The notes: generated by a model from the letters alone, not told the origin. DNA of 64,000 nucleotides from Augochlora pura (GCF_028453695.1 NC_135781.1:5344779-5408778), one strand, 5' to 3'; numbered from the stretch's first letter, positions 19,546-33,310 are shown. Translations and numbers: made by a program.

Positions 19546-21609
19546 AAAATTCAGCATCGTTAACGTTGTATCGTTTCCTATGTTCTCTTTTGTTCAATCT
19601 TTTGCTAGCTTCAAAAAATTGGACTCATTCTGGATCATCGTTAGTGGTATGTGGATTTCATGGGTTTATAGAAAATAATGGTACAGATTGTTGTATTATT
19701 TCTAACTTTTGAGAACTATTGAAGGGGGATACGTATTTTCATTCAATCCTTGCTTTTTATAATGAATGTAGGATATTTTTATTTTGTATGAAATTTCGCA
19801 GCCGCCTATTCACTATACAAATTATACAGTTTTATTTAATTTTATAGTGGAATATTAGTGCTTTTAGTGAAATTGTTGACTGACTTTTTAAAAGTCGATT
19901 ATGCTATCTAACACTGGTATGCGAACTGTACAAAATTCGTATGGTTATTAAAAACCACCCCAGCCTAATACAATTTTTTTCTATTTCTATTACTATTATG
20001 TAAATTATTCTATTTATGTAAATACATATTCAATATTATTGTATACAATAACTAAGTGTTTGAATACTCATGATCTGAGTACTTAAAAATAATGATTAAA
20101 TTGCGGCTGTTTATGCAAAATAAAATTGTTTGCATCAGTTGCAAATGGGATAGACAAAAGAGCGTGTCTATTTTCCGTTAATAGTTTAAAAAAATTGGAA
20201 ACAGTGCAACAATATTCTTCCATTCTTCTCTGCTCTGCATTTCACTTATTTTTACTTGCTATAATTATAAAAATCATAGCGTAATAATGATAAAAACCAT
20301 GGCGTAATAATCATATAAAAACCATAGTATAATAATTACAAAGTCGCTTTCGATTCTCGAAACAGTTTCGTATAATCGAGAACGTCTGAAAATAAAATTG
20401 CGGCATCGATGCATTTATCGGAAAAATGATCGACCGAGATATCGAATTCCCAATACGAGATGAATCCAACGAAACAATAATCTTCCGGAAACCATTTAAA
20501 AAGAAGCATTCTGGTTGTTCGTAAACCGTTTCCGTCGGTACCGATACGTAACCGTTCGCGACGGTTATTTTCGGCAGCATTTCGTTGGCCGCTCATGAAC
20601 GCCGCGGCGAGTACATTCGCTGGAACGACTGAACCCGGCAAGTTGTTGCAGCCGGGTCTCTCGGCCGCGCGCGCCGTTGCGCACCTTTCGATCCTGGTTC
20701 CGGCGTGCATGAAAAGGATCGAAATAATCCCGGGAGCGTTACGGTGGCGCCCTTAACTTTTACCGCGGGCATAAATTAGCCGTGTTATTGGCGTCATTAA
20801 GTTGTTTCGCGTCCGGCGCGAGAACGGCGCTCCCCCTCTCTCTCTTTCTCTTTCTCGGGCCAACGGCGCTTCCATTTCTCTTCGGCCACGACGCCGTAAA
20901 TATAAGGCGCTGGCGAGAAAAAGGGGCGGTCCTGGCGGTCCGAGCCGAAAGTGACAAGAAAAGAGACCCGCGGCCCTTGGAACACCCTGGCCGGGAGGCG
21001 AATCGCTAGGCGGAAGGATTCACGGCGTCCTCAAAGGGAAACCGCGTTCCGTTTTATCCTGACCCTTTTTTCTCTCTCTCTCTCTCTCTCCTCCGCTCTC
21101 TTTTCGTCCCGGCGCGATCGAGGGAAAGGGTCGCGCTGGAACCGTCGGGAACCGAGGGAAAAAAAAAACATGCAGAATAAGGACATTCGCCGCTGAAAGT
21201 GGGAAATCGTTCGGCAAGCCGAACGAGGTGAAACAGACGGGGCCGCGCGAAACGTCGACGCGGAATCGAATAGTAAAAAGGGAAATCCGTGGTGGCGGAG
21301 TCCCCGATTGACGACGTCGGCTCGAAGAGGGAAAGGAAACGTACCGCGAAGATGTTTGGTCTGCCCCGTAAAAACCGGGCGCGAACGAGGCGCCACGGCA
21401 ATATTTCAAATCGTTGTCGAAGCCGTGATTTGAAAGCCCGCGTAACTTTATTTCTTCGACTACCGTCTGACAATCTGCCTGATGAGGCGGCGGAGCAAAA
21501 AGGAAAAGGGCGTCCCCCGGAGTAATACACTTAGCGACGTAGGTTGCGGAATAAAGCGATCGTACGGTAATTTCGGTACGTGTCACTTGAAACTAAAATT
21601 AGAGATAAC
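19546..21609. other. Intronic, no gene recognised
   Basis: AT-rich to about 20300, then a GC-rich patch at about 20580-21540 with a (TC)n tract at about 21071-21091. Long open frames there on both strands, up to 188 codons, reflect GC content; their translations are Arg- and Pro-rich without any domain. Confidence 0.35.
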
Positions 21610-21709
21610 NNNNNNNNNNNNNNNNNNNNNNNNNNNNNNNNNNNNNNNNNNNNNNNNNNNNNNNNNNNNNNNNNNNNNNNNNNNNNNNNNNNNNNNNNNN
21701 NNNNNNNNN
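21610..21709. other. Assembly gap, 100 N
   Basis: Exactly 100 N, a conventional placeholder for a gap of unknown size. Distances across it are therefore not reliable. Confidence 0.99.
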
Positions 21710-22436
21710 TTAAATTTTTATTGGATAATGTCGAGCAAAATTATATCCGTTAATCCTTAAATCTTACCCGTCGTCGATTAAGACTTTGCCCAACTCTGTT
21801 TTAAAGTCAAAGATCAACGGCTGAAAATTTCTTACTACTTTTTACACTGAACGTGAAAATATAAGATAACAATTAAAAATACTTAATAGAAAGAAAAGTA
21901 TTGCTATTAGAAAAGTATCATTATTGTCAGTAAGCATCCGGTAAATAAAGTATTAAAGTATTAAAATTAAAGTATCGCAGCGATCCATTCGACCGTCTCG
22001 CTGATTTCAAAGTTTGTTGCTCCGCGTTGTTTAACATTATCGCCGGTTCATTGTTATCACGGCGAGCATTAACGGGACCGTAGCCGCTCGTTGCGGACCT
22101 TCTTTTATTTTCTGTTCGCGGAACGCCTCAGGCGGAGTATCTCGTACGGTCTACAACTTAACTCGGTGCCATTAAAATTACATTAACAATGATTAACGAT
22201 AATTAACGCGTCACGATGATTAATACGCCTTTTAATTCGTGTAAATTAACCGCTCCAACGTTTTACTGTTACCCGGCGCAGAGGCCTCCCCGTTCCTTTC
22301 ACGCTCCCGGTTATTTACTGCTTTTTCGATGCCTCGAATTACCCGTGAATTTACACTACACTTTTCTTCGTTAACTGTTACATTCCGCTTTCATCGCCGC
22401 CTCTTAAAGACTAGCTCTGGAGAACGCTGCCACCGA

Positions 22437-22452
22437 GCGCGCGCGCGCGCGC
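22437..22452 (+). repeat. Perfect alternating (GC)8 tract
   Basis: An uninterrupted GC alternation between GA and GG in an otherwise ordinary stretch. Confidence 0.95.
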
Positions 22453-23938
22453 GGTTCCGTTCCCATCATCTTCCGAATGCTACGCGTTTCATATTTATCG
22501 CCCGAAAGGTAGGAACACTGCAATCATGGATTATTCATGTTCGCTAACACAGCCCTGTGTTGGAATTAAAACAGCTATTTTTCATACCGGGCATGGACGT
22601 AGGATACTTTTACTCTTCGAGTCGCACGGAGGATTAGTTGCGGGGCTCTTGTTGGCTTTTCTACGGACGGGACAGTTGCCGCGGAACTGTGTCTCGGAAG
22701 AACATTAAATCAAGCGTTGAATTTTTTTGCCGGCTGTGGCAACAATGTCAAACGGTCTTGCGAGTATGTCATTCCGTTTGACAGGATAACTGAAATCCTG
22801 TGTCTTTTGAATGCGTTGCGATTTTTATGCATTTATAAACGAAGCGGGTAAATCGAATGTTAAACAATAGAAACGTTTTAAGGTAAACGTTTTAAAATAT
22901 TAAAAAATATTTGGAGAGGATATTTCCTGGGGGAATTTCTTTAAATATAGAATTCTTCGAATGAATATATATTTTTAGTGTTTTGTAAATATTTATTTCA
23001 TTAAATATATATCCGAGGTAATTATTATTATTATTTAGAACTCTTCGTTATCCATAACAGATTTTTCCATCTATTGATTCGATTAAGATCTTATTCTATC
23101 TATTTATTTGAATAAAATGTTATGCTATTTTATTTTATATTCCATTGCACATTTATTCGATATTGTAGTATTGTTCGACATTATCAAAATTGTCTAAGCT
23201 ACGTTTACATATATAATGATTTATTCAATGTGCAGGTTGCTGGTGAATAATGGGTAGAATTGTTTCTCTGTAATAACAAAGATTTTATTATTCTGAACAA
23301 GATAATACTACAATAATTTAGGCTAATTGTTTATCCTACCTGTAATAACAAAGAAACAACATTCAATGTTATTATTCACACTATTTTTCTTTATTAACTT
23401 TCTCATACTTAATCTCAATTCTTTGTACTTCGGCTTATATTGTCGCACTAACGCCTCATTAAATTATCTTAATTCTATCGGAGATCTAACTTATCGACCT
23501 ATTTACGCGGTAAATTTAATATAAGTAAGGATGCTTTCCTTACACATATAAAACGTATACATTGATTTCCATTATTATTTAATTCTTCATTTTGCGCCGT
23601 ACAATCACTCAGAAATACAAACTCGAAGTTAAAACATGTAAAAACGATCTTGAAATATTAGAACGGGAAAATTCGTTTCGGAACCAATGCATTCAGAAAT
23701 TCGCAACGAAGTCGACGGCATCGCACGGTCGCCGAAAATACGTGGCGCAACACGGGCACGGTGTACACGTTAGGCCCTCGATCGTCGATCATACGCGCGG
23801 AAACACTTAATGGCACTCGGTCGGAGAACTCTCGCGCCGGAATCGTTATTTAAAAACCCTCGACCGGGACACCGCTCGGCGCTTAATTGTTGTTCGAGCG
23901 TAGTCAAACTCCGGCTTATAATGCGTCCGGAATTACTG

Positions 23939-23956
23939 CGCGCGCGCGCGCGCGCG
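23939..23956 (+). repeat. Perfect (CG)9 tract
   Basis: Eighteen bases of uninterrupted CG alternation, the longest such tract in the window. Confidence 0.95.
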
Positions 23957-26956
23957 TATTCAAACCGGCCGCGGCCCAAGATTAATTTGGCGGGCAACAA
24001 GTGGTGTATCAAACGCGCGCCACGACAAACTAACGGATTTACAAGCCGGGCTCGATCCGAACGAACAGTTGTTCACGCGGTCCGATTTCGGCGACGGTGC
24101 AGCTGCTTTTCGTGCCACGAACGAGCGATGGAAACGTTTGCTTGGTCATGGTCGCCCTTCGGCGAACACGTATGAACGTAATTGTCACCAGCGTTCCTCC
24201 CCCGCTTTTGTAACATGCATACATAACCTGACATAACCTGACATTTTTCGTACTTCTTTCCGCCGTGGATCGAAATTCAGCTACGAAGTGGAACCGCTGA
24301 ATGTAACAGTGTGTTACGACGGAAGTGAATTGGTGTAAGAGTGTTAGCTAGTATGATTCATTTATCAGTCGTTTTAGTAACGAGAAACACTGATGTGAGG
24401 AAAAAGAGTGGTAGAATTTTTGCAAGAAATAATGACTCGTGAAGAAGCACGTTGGAAAGTGCGAGTTTTATTGATTGAAAATAGCCAGGAAATAAACTGT
24501 TCCTAAATTGTGCTCTGTAAGTAAAAAACGTAATCTTATTAATGATTAACAATTACTATTCGTTGGTTACTATTAGTAATTTCTAATAATTTACAGTAAA
24601 GAATAATAATAAGTACAGTGATTAATAATAATAACTAAGCTATAATGATTTATAACAACAGCAACGAACTTATAATAATTTGTAATGATAATAACTAATT
24701 TATAATCGCTTACAGTAATAACTCATAAAAATCTATAATAATCAACGAGCCCTCATTTAATCTCTAAAAATATTGCCCAGCTCTGCCTGCAAGGGATGAA
24801 AAAATATATTTTAAAGTACCATAAAAAAGCGTACTTCCATGTAACTTTTGATATATGAAAGGAAGGAAGCTGCATCTAAAACAGCGTTCCAGTAATTAGT
24901 GTATCGTGTACACGGTGTTCTCGCGCGGGTCGCTCCAATTGTGATTCAGATGCGGCGATTCGTGCACGTTCGAAGGCGAACTAGTTGAACGAGCCGCAAT
25001 CCAACTTGCATTTAGTGCCTTTGTCGTAATTCGCGTTAGGGTCGTCGGCGGCGGCGGCGTCGTCTATTCGCAAACGTAACGTTTCATTTTCGAGTTATTG
25101 TCCAAGTATGACGTGTTGCGGAAGTTCACGGGGGAGAGTTGCAGCTTTATCACAGAGTCCCGCGGCGTGGGTGTCGCACGGTTTCTGCGGCATGATCCCC
25201 TCGGCAACGTTAGTGCAAAGTTTTACAAGCAAAGGAGAACTTTGACCGCAGTTTTAAACTCTCCGGGTATTTTATAGTTCTGGATATTCGTACGGGCGGT
25301 CGTGCTTGTTTGCGAGCGCGGGGCGCATCGATGTGTATTAAATTCGGAGTTCAGTGCGAACGGGAACGCCGATGAACGGCGCGATCTTTTCTGCGGAAAT
25401 TATGCTTCGGGACGTTGTCGAATAATGGTTTTATACGGTAAACCTTGTTGCAGAGTATTTTTAAGAACGCGACGTCGGAGCTGAAATGCAAAATTTCATG
25501 TTGTTCTTGAGTAATTAAAAATATATTGGTCGAAGAAAGTATTGCGTGGACGAATTTTTGATAAGAATACAAGCGTTAGTTTAAAGTGCGCTAACTTTGC
25601 AGAAAAAGGTCGTAGCCGAGTTTCTCTTTTTTTGCATTAAAGGGGAAGGATTATTGTATTAAAGAGGAAGGGTTACTATATTCCACTGCGAGTGACGTCC
25701 GCGACAAAAATTTTACTAAATCCTTACATTTCGTCAAACGTGACAATTTTTAATATGACAAACATGGCCTCAAATTTAAATTATTACAGTGCTGCCATCG
25801 TATTAACCATAAAATCCAGAAACATCGTTTCAAAGTAGAGACTCCAAGCTTTAATTTAAAAGAAGTTTCATCATCCTACAATCATTTTTCTCGAAGTTAT
25901 CATCCCTCAAAGTTGGCCAATTTTTATTAATTTTTCGAAGGTTCGTCGCCAAGCTTTCAAAGCAGGTCACGCTTGGCTTGCAATGATCGATTCGATAATT
26001 TTCTACGCGTCTGCATTATTTCAGCGACTTCGGTACGATAAAACGTGGAACCGGTCATTTTGACCGGCTCGGTAGGTCTCCAGCGTTAAACGAAGGAAGA
26101 GGACGCAAGTGTCCGCCGCAAGTATCCGTTATAATAAGCGGTGGAACGTAATACGTAGTCGGTTTTCTAAACCAGTCGGATCTTCGTTGCTCTTCGCCTA
26201 GGCGTGGGCTGAGTAGCCTTTCGCGGTCGCGGTAATACGATAGAACTGTGCCAATGAGCGTGTCGGTCCCGGCAAAAGTTTCTGCGGCTTTGAAAACCAT
26301 CGTCACGTTGAATGCCGGAACGAGTCTCCTCCGCGTTGACACTTCGTGCCGCGATGTGGATTCGAATTACCAAATCGAACGAGAAACATCGATCACTATC
26401 TATCCAGCAATCCGGATCTTCTAGATTCCCCGCGATTATTTCTCGGATTTCCCTCGCATTATTCGATCAGGATATAACAAGATTTTTAGGCGAATTTTAT
26501 CAAAACGCGAAGAATCAACGCGGAGGCTTCACATTTTTGTAATCCGATTTTGTAGAAATTTCAGCAGTTGATTTTCAGGAAGATGCTTCATTTAATTCCA
26601 ATAATTCATGCTTCAAATCATCGCAAGGAGAGTGATATGATATTCTAGAGCAAGGGGTTGAAATGTAGAGGGCAATCGCCAATATCCAGTTTCTTAAATT
26701 TAACATTAATTTAAAATTTACTTATGGCGGCTGCTAGCGACATCTCTTAAAAGTTCGGTAAACCATAATAGTTGTTAATATTTTATAATGCGCAAGAACG
26801 CGTCTCGGTAATTTCTATAAAATAGGTAAGACGTAGTAGTTAAATTCGCTTTAATGGCACGATCATGGCAACTCTCCCCTAATCGCAACAGTCGTTTGAC
26901 GTATAAAGATCGATCACGTAGAACTTGATCGCGTATTCACAGGTATTCGATCTTAA

Positions 26957-28226
26957 CACTAGATTTACGGGCGTTTCTTATATACCTATCTCTACGGCAC
27001 CCGTCAAATTGACGGGTAGGTGAAAATACTTATTTATTTTAAAAAATCAATTTATTCAAACTAAGTCTGAGTTGAACAATATAAGGCTTCATGTAAAAAT
27101 AAAATATTAATAAGTCAAAATCTGTTTTTATCACAGAAATGATAACAATAATGTAAACGCTACAGGATGAACACTTTTATCGGGCACATTTCTTACATAT
27201 GTTTTGAATTTCTTTTGTGCATTTTTCGCATACGATCTTCTTGCAATACATACAGCAACTACTGCTTTTATTTTTATTGCGGTAGCCCATTTGACAACTT
27301 TTTCGGACTCCTGATGTTGAAGGTGACAGAACTGAAACGGCTGAACTTTGACAAAATATAAACTCTTTTCTGGATATTTTGGATCCGGTACACTCTCTAT
27401 ACAGTATCCACGCGTTTATCGCTGCCAAATCTAAAATATTATAAAAAAGGAGGCTATCGGGGCCACCGGCGACACCCCGCTTTCACGCTATGATTGCTAG
27501 AAAAGGGTGGTCGGCGAAAGTAAAAAATCTGTGCCCAAATTCAATTACCCTACTGTAAATACTTACAATAAGCGGGGACTACAATAACCGGAACTTTTGC
27601 ACACTGTCTTCGAAAAATGTTCTTATCACTGTCACTGCAAAAACTATACTGAAGACCAGCTCGTGCCACCGCAGTCTAACGTCGGCTGTCGCCGGCTTTG
27701 AAAATTGTTTATATGTGTTGTTATATTGAACCAACACATGAACCGAATATCTTTTCGATACGACATTTAGTCTACCGCATGCTTTGAGTTTCGAATGACG
27801 CGGGGATCTCTCTGGTAATCGATTTCGTTGAATACACAAAACGGGCCACCCAGGCCAAACAGTTTACTTTATATGTATCACATTATCGATCCACTATTGA
27901 GATACAATGAGTTTGAGGCATCTCAGACTTTTCGTTCACTCTTATATTTACTGTTGAAGAAATAATTTTACAAACGAAGCAAATATATAAGGATTGTTTA
28001 CGTAATCAGCTAACCCGTCAATTTGACGGGCTCCGTAGAGATAGGTATACCACATAAAAATTTCCAAATTTAGGAAGCTTAAGAAAATAATAATTGTGTG
28101 TATAAACTCTCTTAATGAAATTATGAATTTACGGCGCAAAATAGTTAAGATTAATGCTATGGTTTTTTGCGTGTTTCATTTCAAAGTTTGAAATCCGTCA
28201 AATTGACGGGTCCCGTAAACCTAGTG
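26957..28226 (-). mobile_element. Internally deleted piggyBac-like element
   Basis: TTAA duplications at 26953-26956 and 28227-28230 flank inverted ends CACTAGATTTACGGG and CCCGTAAACCTAGTG (14 of 15 match). A 17-base palindrome CCCGTCAAATTGACGGG follows just inside the left end (27000-27016). A near copy lies inside the right end (28194-28210) and a second copy further in (28014-28030), attached to CTCCGTAGAGATAGGTATA, which inversely repeats the left end at 26981-26999. At 1270 bases it is about half the size of an autonomous piggyBac. The reverse strand retains only the C-terminal part of a transposase. Target site, ends and protein agree on the superfamily. Confidence 0.92.
27177..27480 (-). 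pseudogene. piggyBac-like transposase, C-terminal fragment
   Basis: The reverse strand reads LLFYNILDLAAINAWILY, the conserved segment after the catalytic domain of piggyBac transposases, then ends with a cysteine-rich domain: Cys-Cys-Met-Tyr-Cys-Lys-Lys, VCEKCTKEI, and a final CKKCAR. This matches the C-terminal zinc-binding domain that contacts the element's ends. Upstream the frame meets a stop (TGA just before KRGVAGG), and I could not recognise the N-terminal region or the Asp catalytic residues in the remaining 0.7 kb. A reverse-strand open frame at 27579-27839 is not clearly transposase. The gene is therefore a truncated, inactive remnant. Confidence 0.85.
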
Positions 28227-28459
28227 TTAATAAGTCATCGATAAAATAAATCGAAAATAAAATCGAACCTAATAAGTCATCGATCTAGTAACAGTCGATA
28301 CGAGATCGGACCATCTACCTAGGATATTGTTTTTTTTTTAATTCGGATCAGATCGGATGATTACGACAGGCAATTATGAAACCGTCGTTACCAGGGAATC
28401 GCGTTTAAAGTTTCACGTGCTGTCATAAAATATACGAGGGAAGCTCCATTCCAAGGCTT

Positions 28460-29043
28460 CGCGGTTGCAAATTTTTTCCAATTTTCCTTCAAATTATTAT
28501 CGGAGCATGTCACAGAGACGCAAAATTGCGAGGAAGATGTTACTTGGCTTGCTGTGCTTCGTTTATGCGACATAAACTTCGCACAGCAATTTTCATTAAA
28601 TATAATCAACGGGACGCGACCATCTGTTGCGACGATTTTCAAAAAACATGTTCAAAGCGTGGCTTTCCTTTAAATTTCCTTCAAATTGTTATCAACGCAA
28701 AATTAATTATCAGAGACGCAAAATTGCGAGGGGGTGTTACTTAGCTTGCTCGCTTTAATTTAGGCAACATAAACTTTAAATAGAAATGTTCATTAAACAT
28801 AATCAGTGAGGTTAGTTCATCTGTCACGACGATTTTAAAAAAACATTTTAAAAACATGGTTTTCCTTTAAATTTCCTTCAAATTATTATCAACGCAAAAT
28901 TAATTATTAGAGACGCAAAATTGCGAGGAGATTTTACTTAGCTTGCTCGCCCTAATTTAAGCAACATAAACTTCAAATAGTAATTTTCGTTAAACATAAT
29001 CAGTGAGGTTAGCCCATCTGTCTCGACGATTTTCAAAAACCAT
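28460..29043 (+). repeat. 198-bp satellite, three tandem copies
   Basis: The marker AGAGACGCAAAATTGCGAGG occurs at 28514, 28712 and 28909 (periods 198 and 197). Each unit also holds CCTTCAAATTNTTATC, GCAACATAAACTT-like sequence and CATCTGTCNCGACGATTTT. Copies 2 and 3 are closer to each other than to copy 1. There is no conserved reading frame, so this is a short satellite-like array. Confidence 0.9.
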
Positions 29044-29045
29044 GA

Positions 29046-30212
29046 TAAATGCACGGCGAACGATAAATCTTCTGTTAATAAAACGTTCACGATCGCTGAA
29101 CTATCGATTTGAATGAGGTTAGGATCCGTAAGTACACTTTTCACAGAATATTCTTAAGGAAGCCTTTAAAGCCGATACGCACCTTTTGCAATGCACCGCC
29201 GCTTTTCCCCGTAGAAAAAGGAGCATTATTGCGGTTTCCGATTCCCTATGAAACTAAACATCGAAATGAAATCTTTCAAACGGCTTGATTGCGCCGTTTC
29301 CGGCTCTCCGCGGAATAAAACGAGAATTGCAGTTTAAATTACTTTTGCTGATACATAAGTGATGCTCTTCAAACGTAACTATGGCAACGCGCACGATATA
29401 CCGTCCTTCGTTTTCCTCTGTGTTTAACATTCAAATTTCATAGTTCCGGATGGAGAATGTTACCACGATCTTTACCGTACAATCGTCCTGCGCTGTTAAA
29501 CTTATGCAAATGCAACCTCCTGCGGATTATTTTCAGAACATCTATGTAACTATTCGTCTAAATGATTGTTTATTATTTATTCGCCGCGAAAGAGTCGAGC
29601 ACAAGTAAAAAGTTCGCTAAAACTGATAATAAATAATTTATTATAGAATAAACGAAGAGAAGAAAGGATAATTACTTATTATTTACTTTTCGCTCATATT
29701 CGAATAAAAAGCGTTTTCTTTGCAAATGTTTGCAATTCGTTATTTACTATTGAAAATATTCGCCGAGCTTGGTCGTCGACTTTGTCGATCTTTTTTCGAA
29801 TAAAGGGGAAAGGGAACGTAACCGGATGAAGTCCAATGAAATCCGGAGGATCGATAAAATATTATCCTTTTGAGGTTTTTTTTCAATTTTAGCGTCAATC
29901 AAATTGGAATGTCCTTAAATTACGGTAGCGCGCACGCGCGCGAAGAAAAGAGCGTCGCGAATCCGAAGAAGAATCGACAACACGAGCAGTTATCTTCCTG
30001 TTGTCTTTTTGCGATGGAACGAAATGGAGAGCTCGTAATACAAGGCAAGCCGATTGGCGGACTCTACTTTCCTCGCCTCCGCGTTTCGTTCGATCCATGG
30101 AAATTCATTTTGATCCGATATCGTTGACCGGCGCAGACACATTTTCTCTTCGAAGCCCCCTACTACTCGATCGCATTTATGCTTTTCATTATTCGCTTCT
30201 CGGTATACGATA
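29046..30212. other. Intronic, no gene recognised
   Basis: Ordinary mixed sequence with a short alternating GC-rich stretch at 29928-29942. No supported feature. Confidence 0.35.
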
Positions 30213-30297
30213 GCAATTTATCTATTAATCTATTTGAATTTATCTATTTGAATTTATCTATTCGAATTTATCTATTCGAATTTACCTATTAATATAT
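30213..30297 (+). repeat. 16-bp tandem array
   Basis: About five copies of TTTATCTATTYGAAT-like units. Confidence 0.8.
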
Positions 30298-32777
30298 TGA
30301 AATAAATATATGATAAAATATTTAAATTAAAGGTTAATTATTCCAATGATTCAATAGATTTCCAGATGCAAAAATATATGGTATAGTGAAAATAGCTTTA
30401 GACTAAATAAATAAAAAAGAAATTCTTTCATCGTTATGAAGCAATGCACGTCTGATTGCTGCACATTTTGCATATTCACTGCATGTAGAGGGTGACGCGC
30501 ATTTTTCCCTGCCTCTGTTATCGGTGGTGTTCTAGAAGCAAAAATAAGGCTAAAATAAATTGTAATAAAATGATGTAACATATGTTAACGTTATAAATTG
30601 TTACAAAATGTCTATAAACGCTATGTTTGAAATTTGAATATAATGTGACAGAAATATGAAACGTGGTAAAAATGATGTCGCTATATCTATTAGTTTAATA
30701 TAAGGCAAAGGATGAAAAATAAAATTGTTGGATCATTAGAAGAATTTTAGAATATTGTTACAATATATTCAACCCACTATAATTAATAAAACAAAATCTT
30801 TATAATTAATTTAAACGATTTTTCGTTCTCGCAAAGATCGACACTCAAACACTGATATAATTTATCGTCCCGGAACGGTTGCGAACAGAATTTCATTTTC
30901 GTTCTAGTTCGCGACCGGATCGTTGTCCCCGGAATGCCGAAAGTGTTCCCTAATCAGCGAGCTCCCGGGATCTAATTACAACGAACGCCCGGTTCGCACG
31001 TTCGTTCGATAGGACACTTGGTGGCACGATCGGTGCGTTTTAATGATCCCGGCGCGAACGCGCCGTTGTTATCGCGAGAACGACCAAAGGGGCTCTCGCG
31101 TTGCCAAAGAGCAGGACCGTTCTAAATGGAAGGTCTTGCTCGGCAGTGGCAGGGGGAGGGTGGGGACTCCTCTTTTCGCCCCGGAATGCAGTTACTTATT
31201 CGTTCTTGTGAAACGGAGCGCCAACAGCGACGGATTTATCGGGTGAAAAATTCAGGAGAAAACGGGGGAGAGCCACGCTGGATCAGTTTCGCGTTGCCAA
31301 ATGGGAAACCGTTGTCCGTGTTGCGGAGGATCCAGTCAACCATCAACTACCTGCTACAGCGCGGCCGGCCCGCGTGTGCGCGCCGTGGCATGCGAATAAA
31401 TAGCACAGGAAACGGGCCGGGCTAGATGGCACGGTCTCCTACCTCGGACGCGACTAATCTTTGGAAGACGCCGCTTTACAGTTTCATTAAGCGGGGCCCG
31501 CGTTGATGGATAATGAAACAGTTCGGCTGTCTAGACGGGGATCATCTGCGACCTGAAACTTTTATGCGGCTCGGGTGGCCCCTCGATTCCTGCTCGGACT
31601 CGGTTTATCCGCAGCGTGGTCCCATTGAAATGCTGCCATTCCAATATATATTATTAATTAACTTAAACGTTTCATTCCATAATAATATTCATCATTTTTA
31701 TTCCAATTTTAATATTGTATACATATTTGTATGTCTTTTATTTGATTATATATGTCATGGTTATGTCGGAGGTTATGTCGTCTCATTGTTTCACGTTTAA
31801 TATGTCAAGGTTATGTTCATATTTAATATGTCATTATTATTTGTTCTCTCTCTATATATATTTATTTATTATTTCTATTACATAGAATAATGAATGTATA
31901 TATATTTTCTTTAATTTATATTTTTTCTTAATTTATAATTTATATCATGTTTATATATGTATATTATATCTAGATAGGACAACAAACATCATCTTTAGGA
32001 CATTTAACATTATTGATTTTGTACGTCTCTGCAATCACTTTATAGCTTCCTAGTTAATTTGAAATTGACCGTAGCCTTTCAACGAGCAAAAACTCAATTT
32101 ACAAAAACACGATGGAACGAAATGAACCGACGTCAAATTAGGACCCCGAGCAGGAAGAATAAAGTTTTCTTGATTAAACATCCCCATTATGTAGCTCGAA
32201 TGGTCTTCGTGAACTCCTGTTATACAACTTCGAAACGTTCGGTCCAAGGATTAACGGAACTACGTTGACAATGACTGATCCTGCATTCGGGTCGGAGACT
32301 GAAACTACAATCCTTTTCGCGTTGGTCTTTTTTAGGGGAACTTATACGGGTATTAAAGGGGAAAGGACGCGGCCGAGCTAGCGGGACACTCGCTCGAGTG
32401 GCCAATTTCGTGGACACGAACCGCAAACTTTAAGGGAAACAAGTTCATGCCGGGACAAATAACTGGACGGTCTAAAATTGGTAAACTTTCTGGAAAACTT
32501 ACGTATTGTCTCGTGTATTAATAACCATGGCTCGTCACTCAAACGTGTACAGTATCACCTTAGATGTTCTCGGAGCTATATTTTAGGCGCGTCGCGATTG
32601 CAAGCCTTGGAAAATCGATTCTTTACCTCGTAATCTCATTTTTCTAAAATCGTTTGAAGAATGGCATTAGAATTTATTTATCGCATTAAATACATGCTGT
32701 TGTAAAATGTGATAAAACTGTCGTGAAAGAGAAGGTATCAATTTTCTAAATATCATGTTTTGAACAATTATATTCGC
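30298..32777. other. Intronic, no gene recognised
   Basis: AT-rich flanks surround a GC-richer patch at about 30850-31630. None of the open frames shows a domain. Confidence 0.35.
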
Positions 32778-32927
32778 AAAATTGAGTAATGTAATTAAGT
32801 AATGTTAGTAAAATTAATAAGTAATGCAAAATTAAGTAATGTTAGTAAAATTAATAAGCAATGCAAAATTAAGTAATGTTAGTAAAATTAATAAGCAATG
32901 CAAAATTAAGTAATGCTAGTAAGATCG
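32778..32927 (+). repeat. 37-bp tandem array
   Basis: Units of AAGTAATGTTAGTAAAATTA followed by ATAAGCAATGCAAAATT repeat at a 37-base period, about four copies, nearly identical. Confidence 0.85.
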
Positions 32928-33117
32928 TGGTCGTCGCACATGTGCGTCGCTGGTAGTGGACTTGTTAAAACAGTGAACGAAGGGAGGAAAGTGGGGGAAG
33001 GAGGAAGACTAATGGAAGGGATGCAGGAAAATTCTAAAATAAGGCGCATCCCTCCGTGGACGCGGCGTCTTCGTGCAATGATACGGAGATGCGGCGACCA
33101 AGGCAACGCGAAATGGA

Positions 33118-33174
33118 GCAGAGAGAGAAAGAGAGTAAGAGAGACAGAGAGAAACAGAGACAGACAGAGAGAGG

Positions 33175-33210
<36 letters not shown>

Positions 33211-33310
33211 NNNNNNNNNNNNNNNNNNNNNNNNNNNNNNNNNNNNNNNNNNNNNNNNNNNNNNNNNNNNNNNNNNNNNNNNNNNNNNNNNNNNNNNNNN
33301 NNNNNNNNNN
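33118..33310 (+). repeat. (GA)n microsatellite running into a 100-N gap
   Basis: An imperfect GAGAGACAGAGA tract becomes pure (GA)n and stops at the gap (33211-33310). The assembly evidently broke in the microsatellite, so its true length is unknown. Confidence 0.9.

Larger units (their letters stand above)
21710..26952. other. Intronic, no gene recognised
   Basis: Mixed composition. (CG)n tracts occur at 22437-22452 and 23939-23956. AT-rich low-complexity DNA with AATAATAA-type repeats lies at about 24590-24740. Open frames are short and carry no domain. Confidence 0.35.

Noticed and set aside
20950..21590. Long overlapping open frames on both strands
   Set aside because: GC-rich DNA with a (TC)n tract; translations are Arg/Pro/Ser-rich and low in complexity.
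27579..27839. Reverse-strand open frame as the N-terminal half of the transposase
   Set aside because: I could not identify catalytic Asp motifs or other piggyBac landmarks in it, so it is not claimed.
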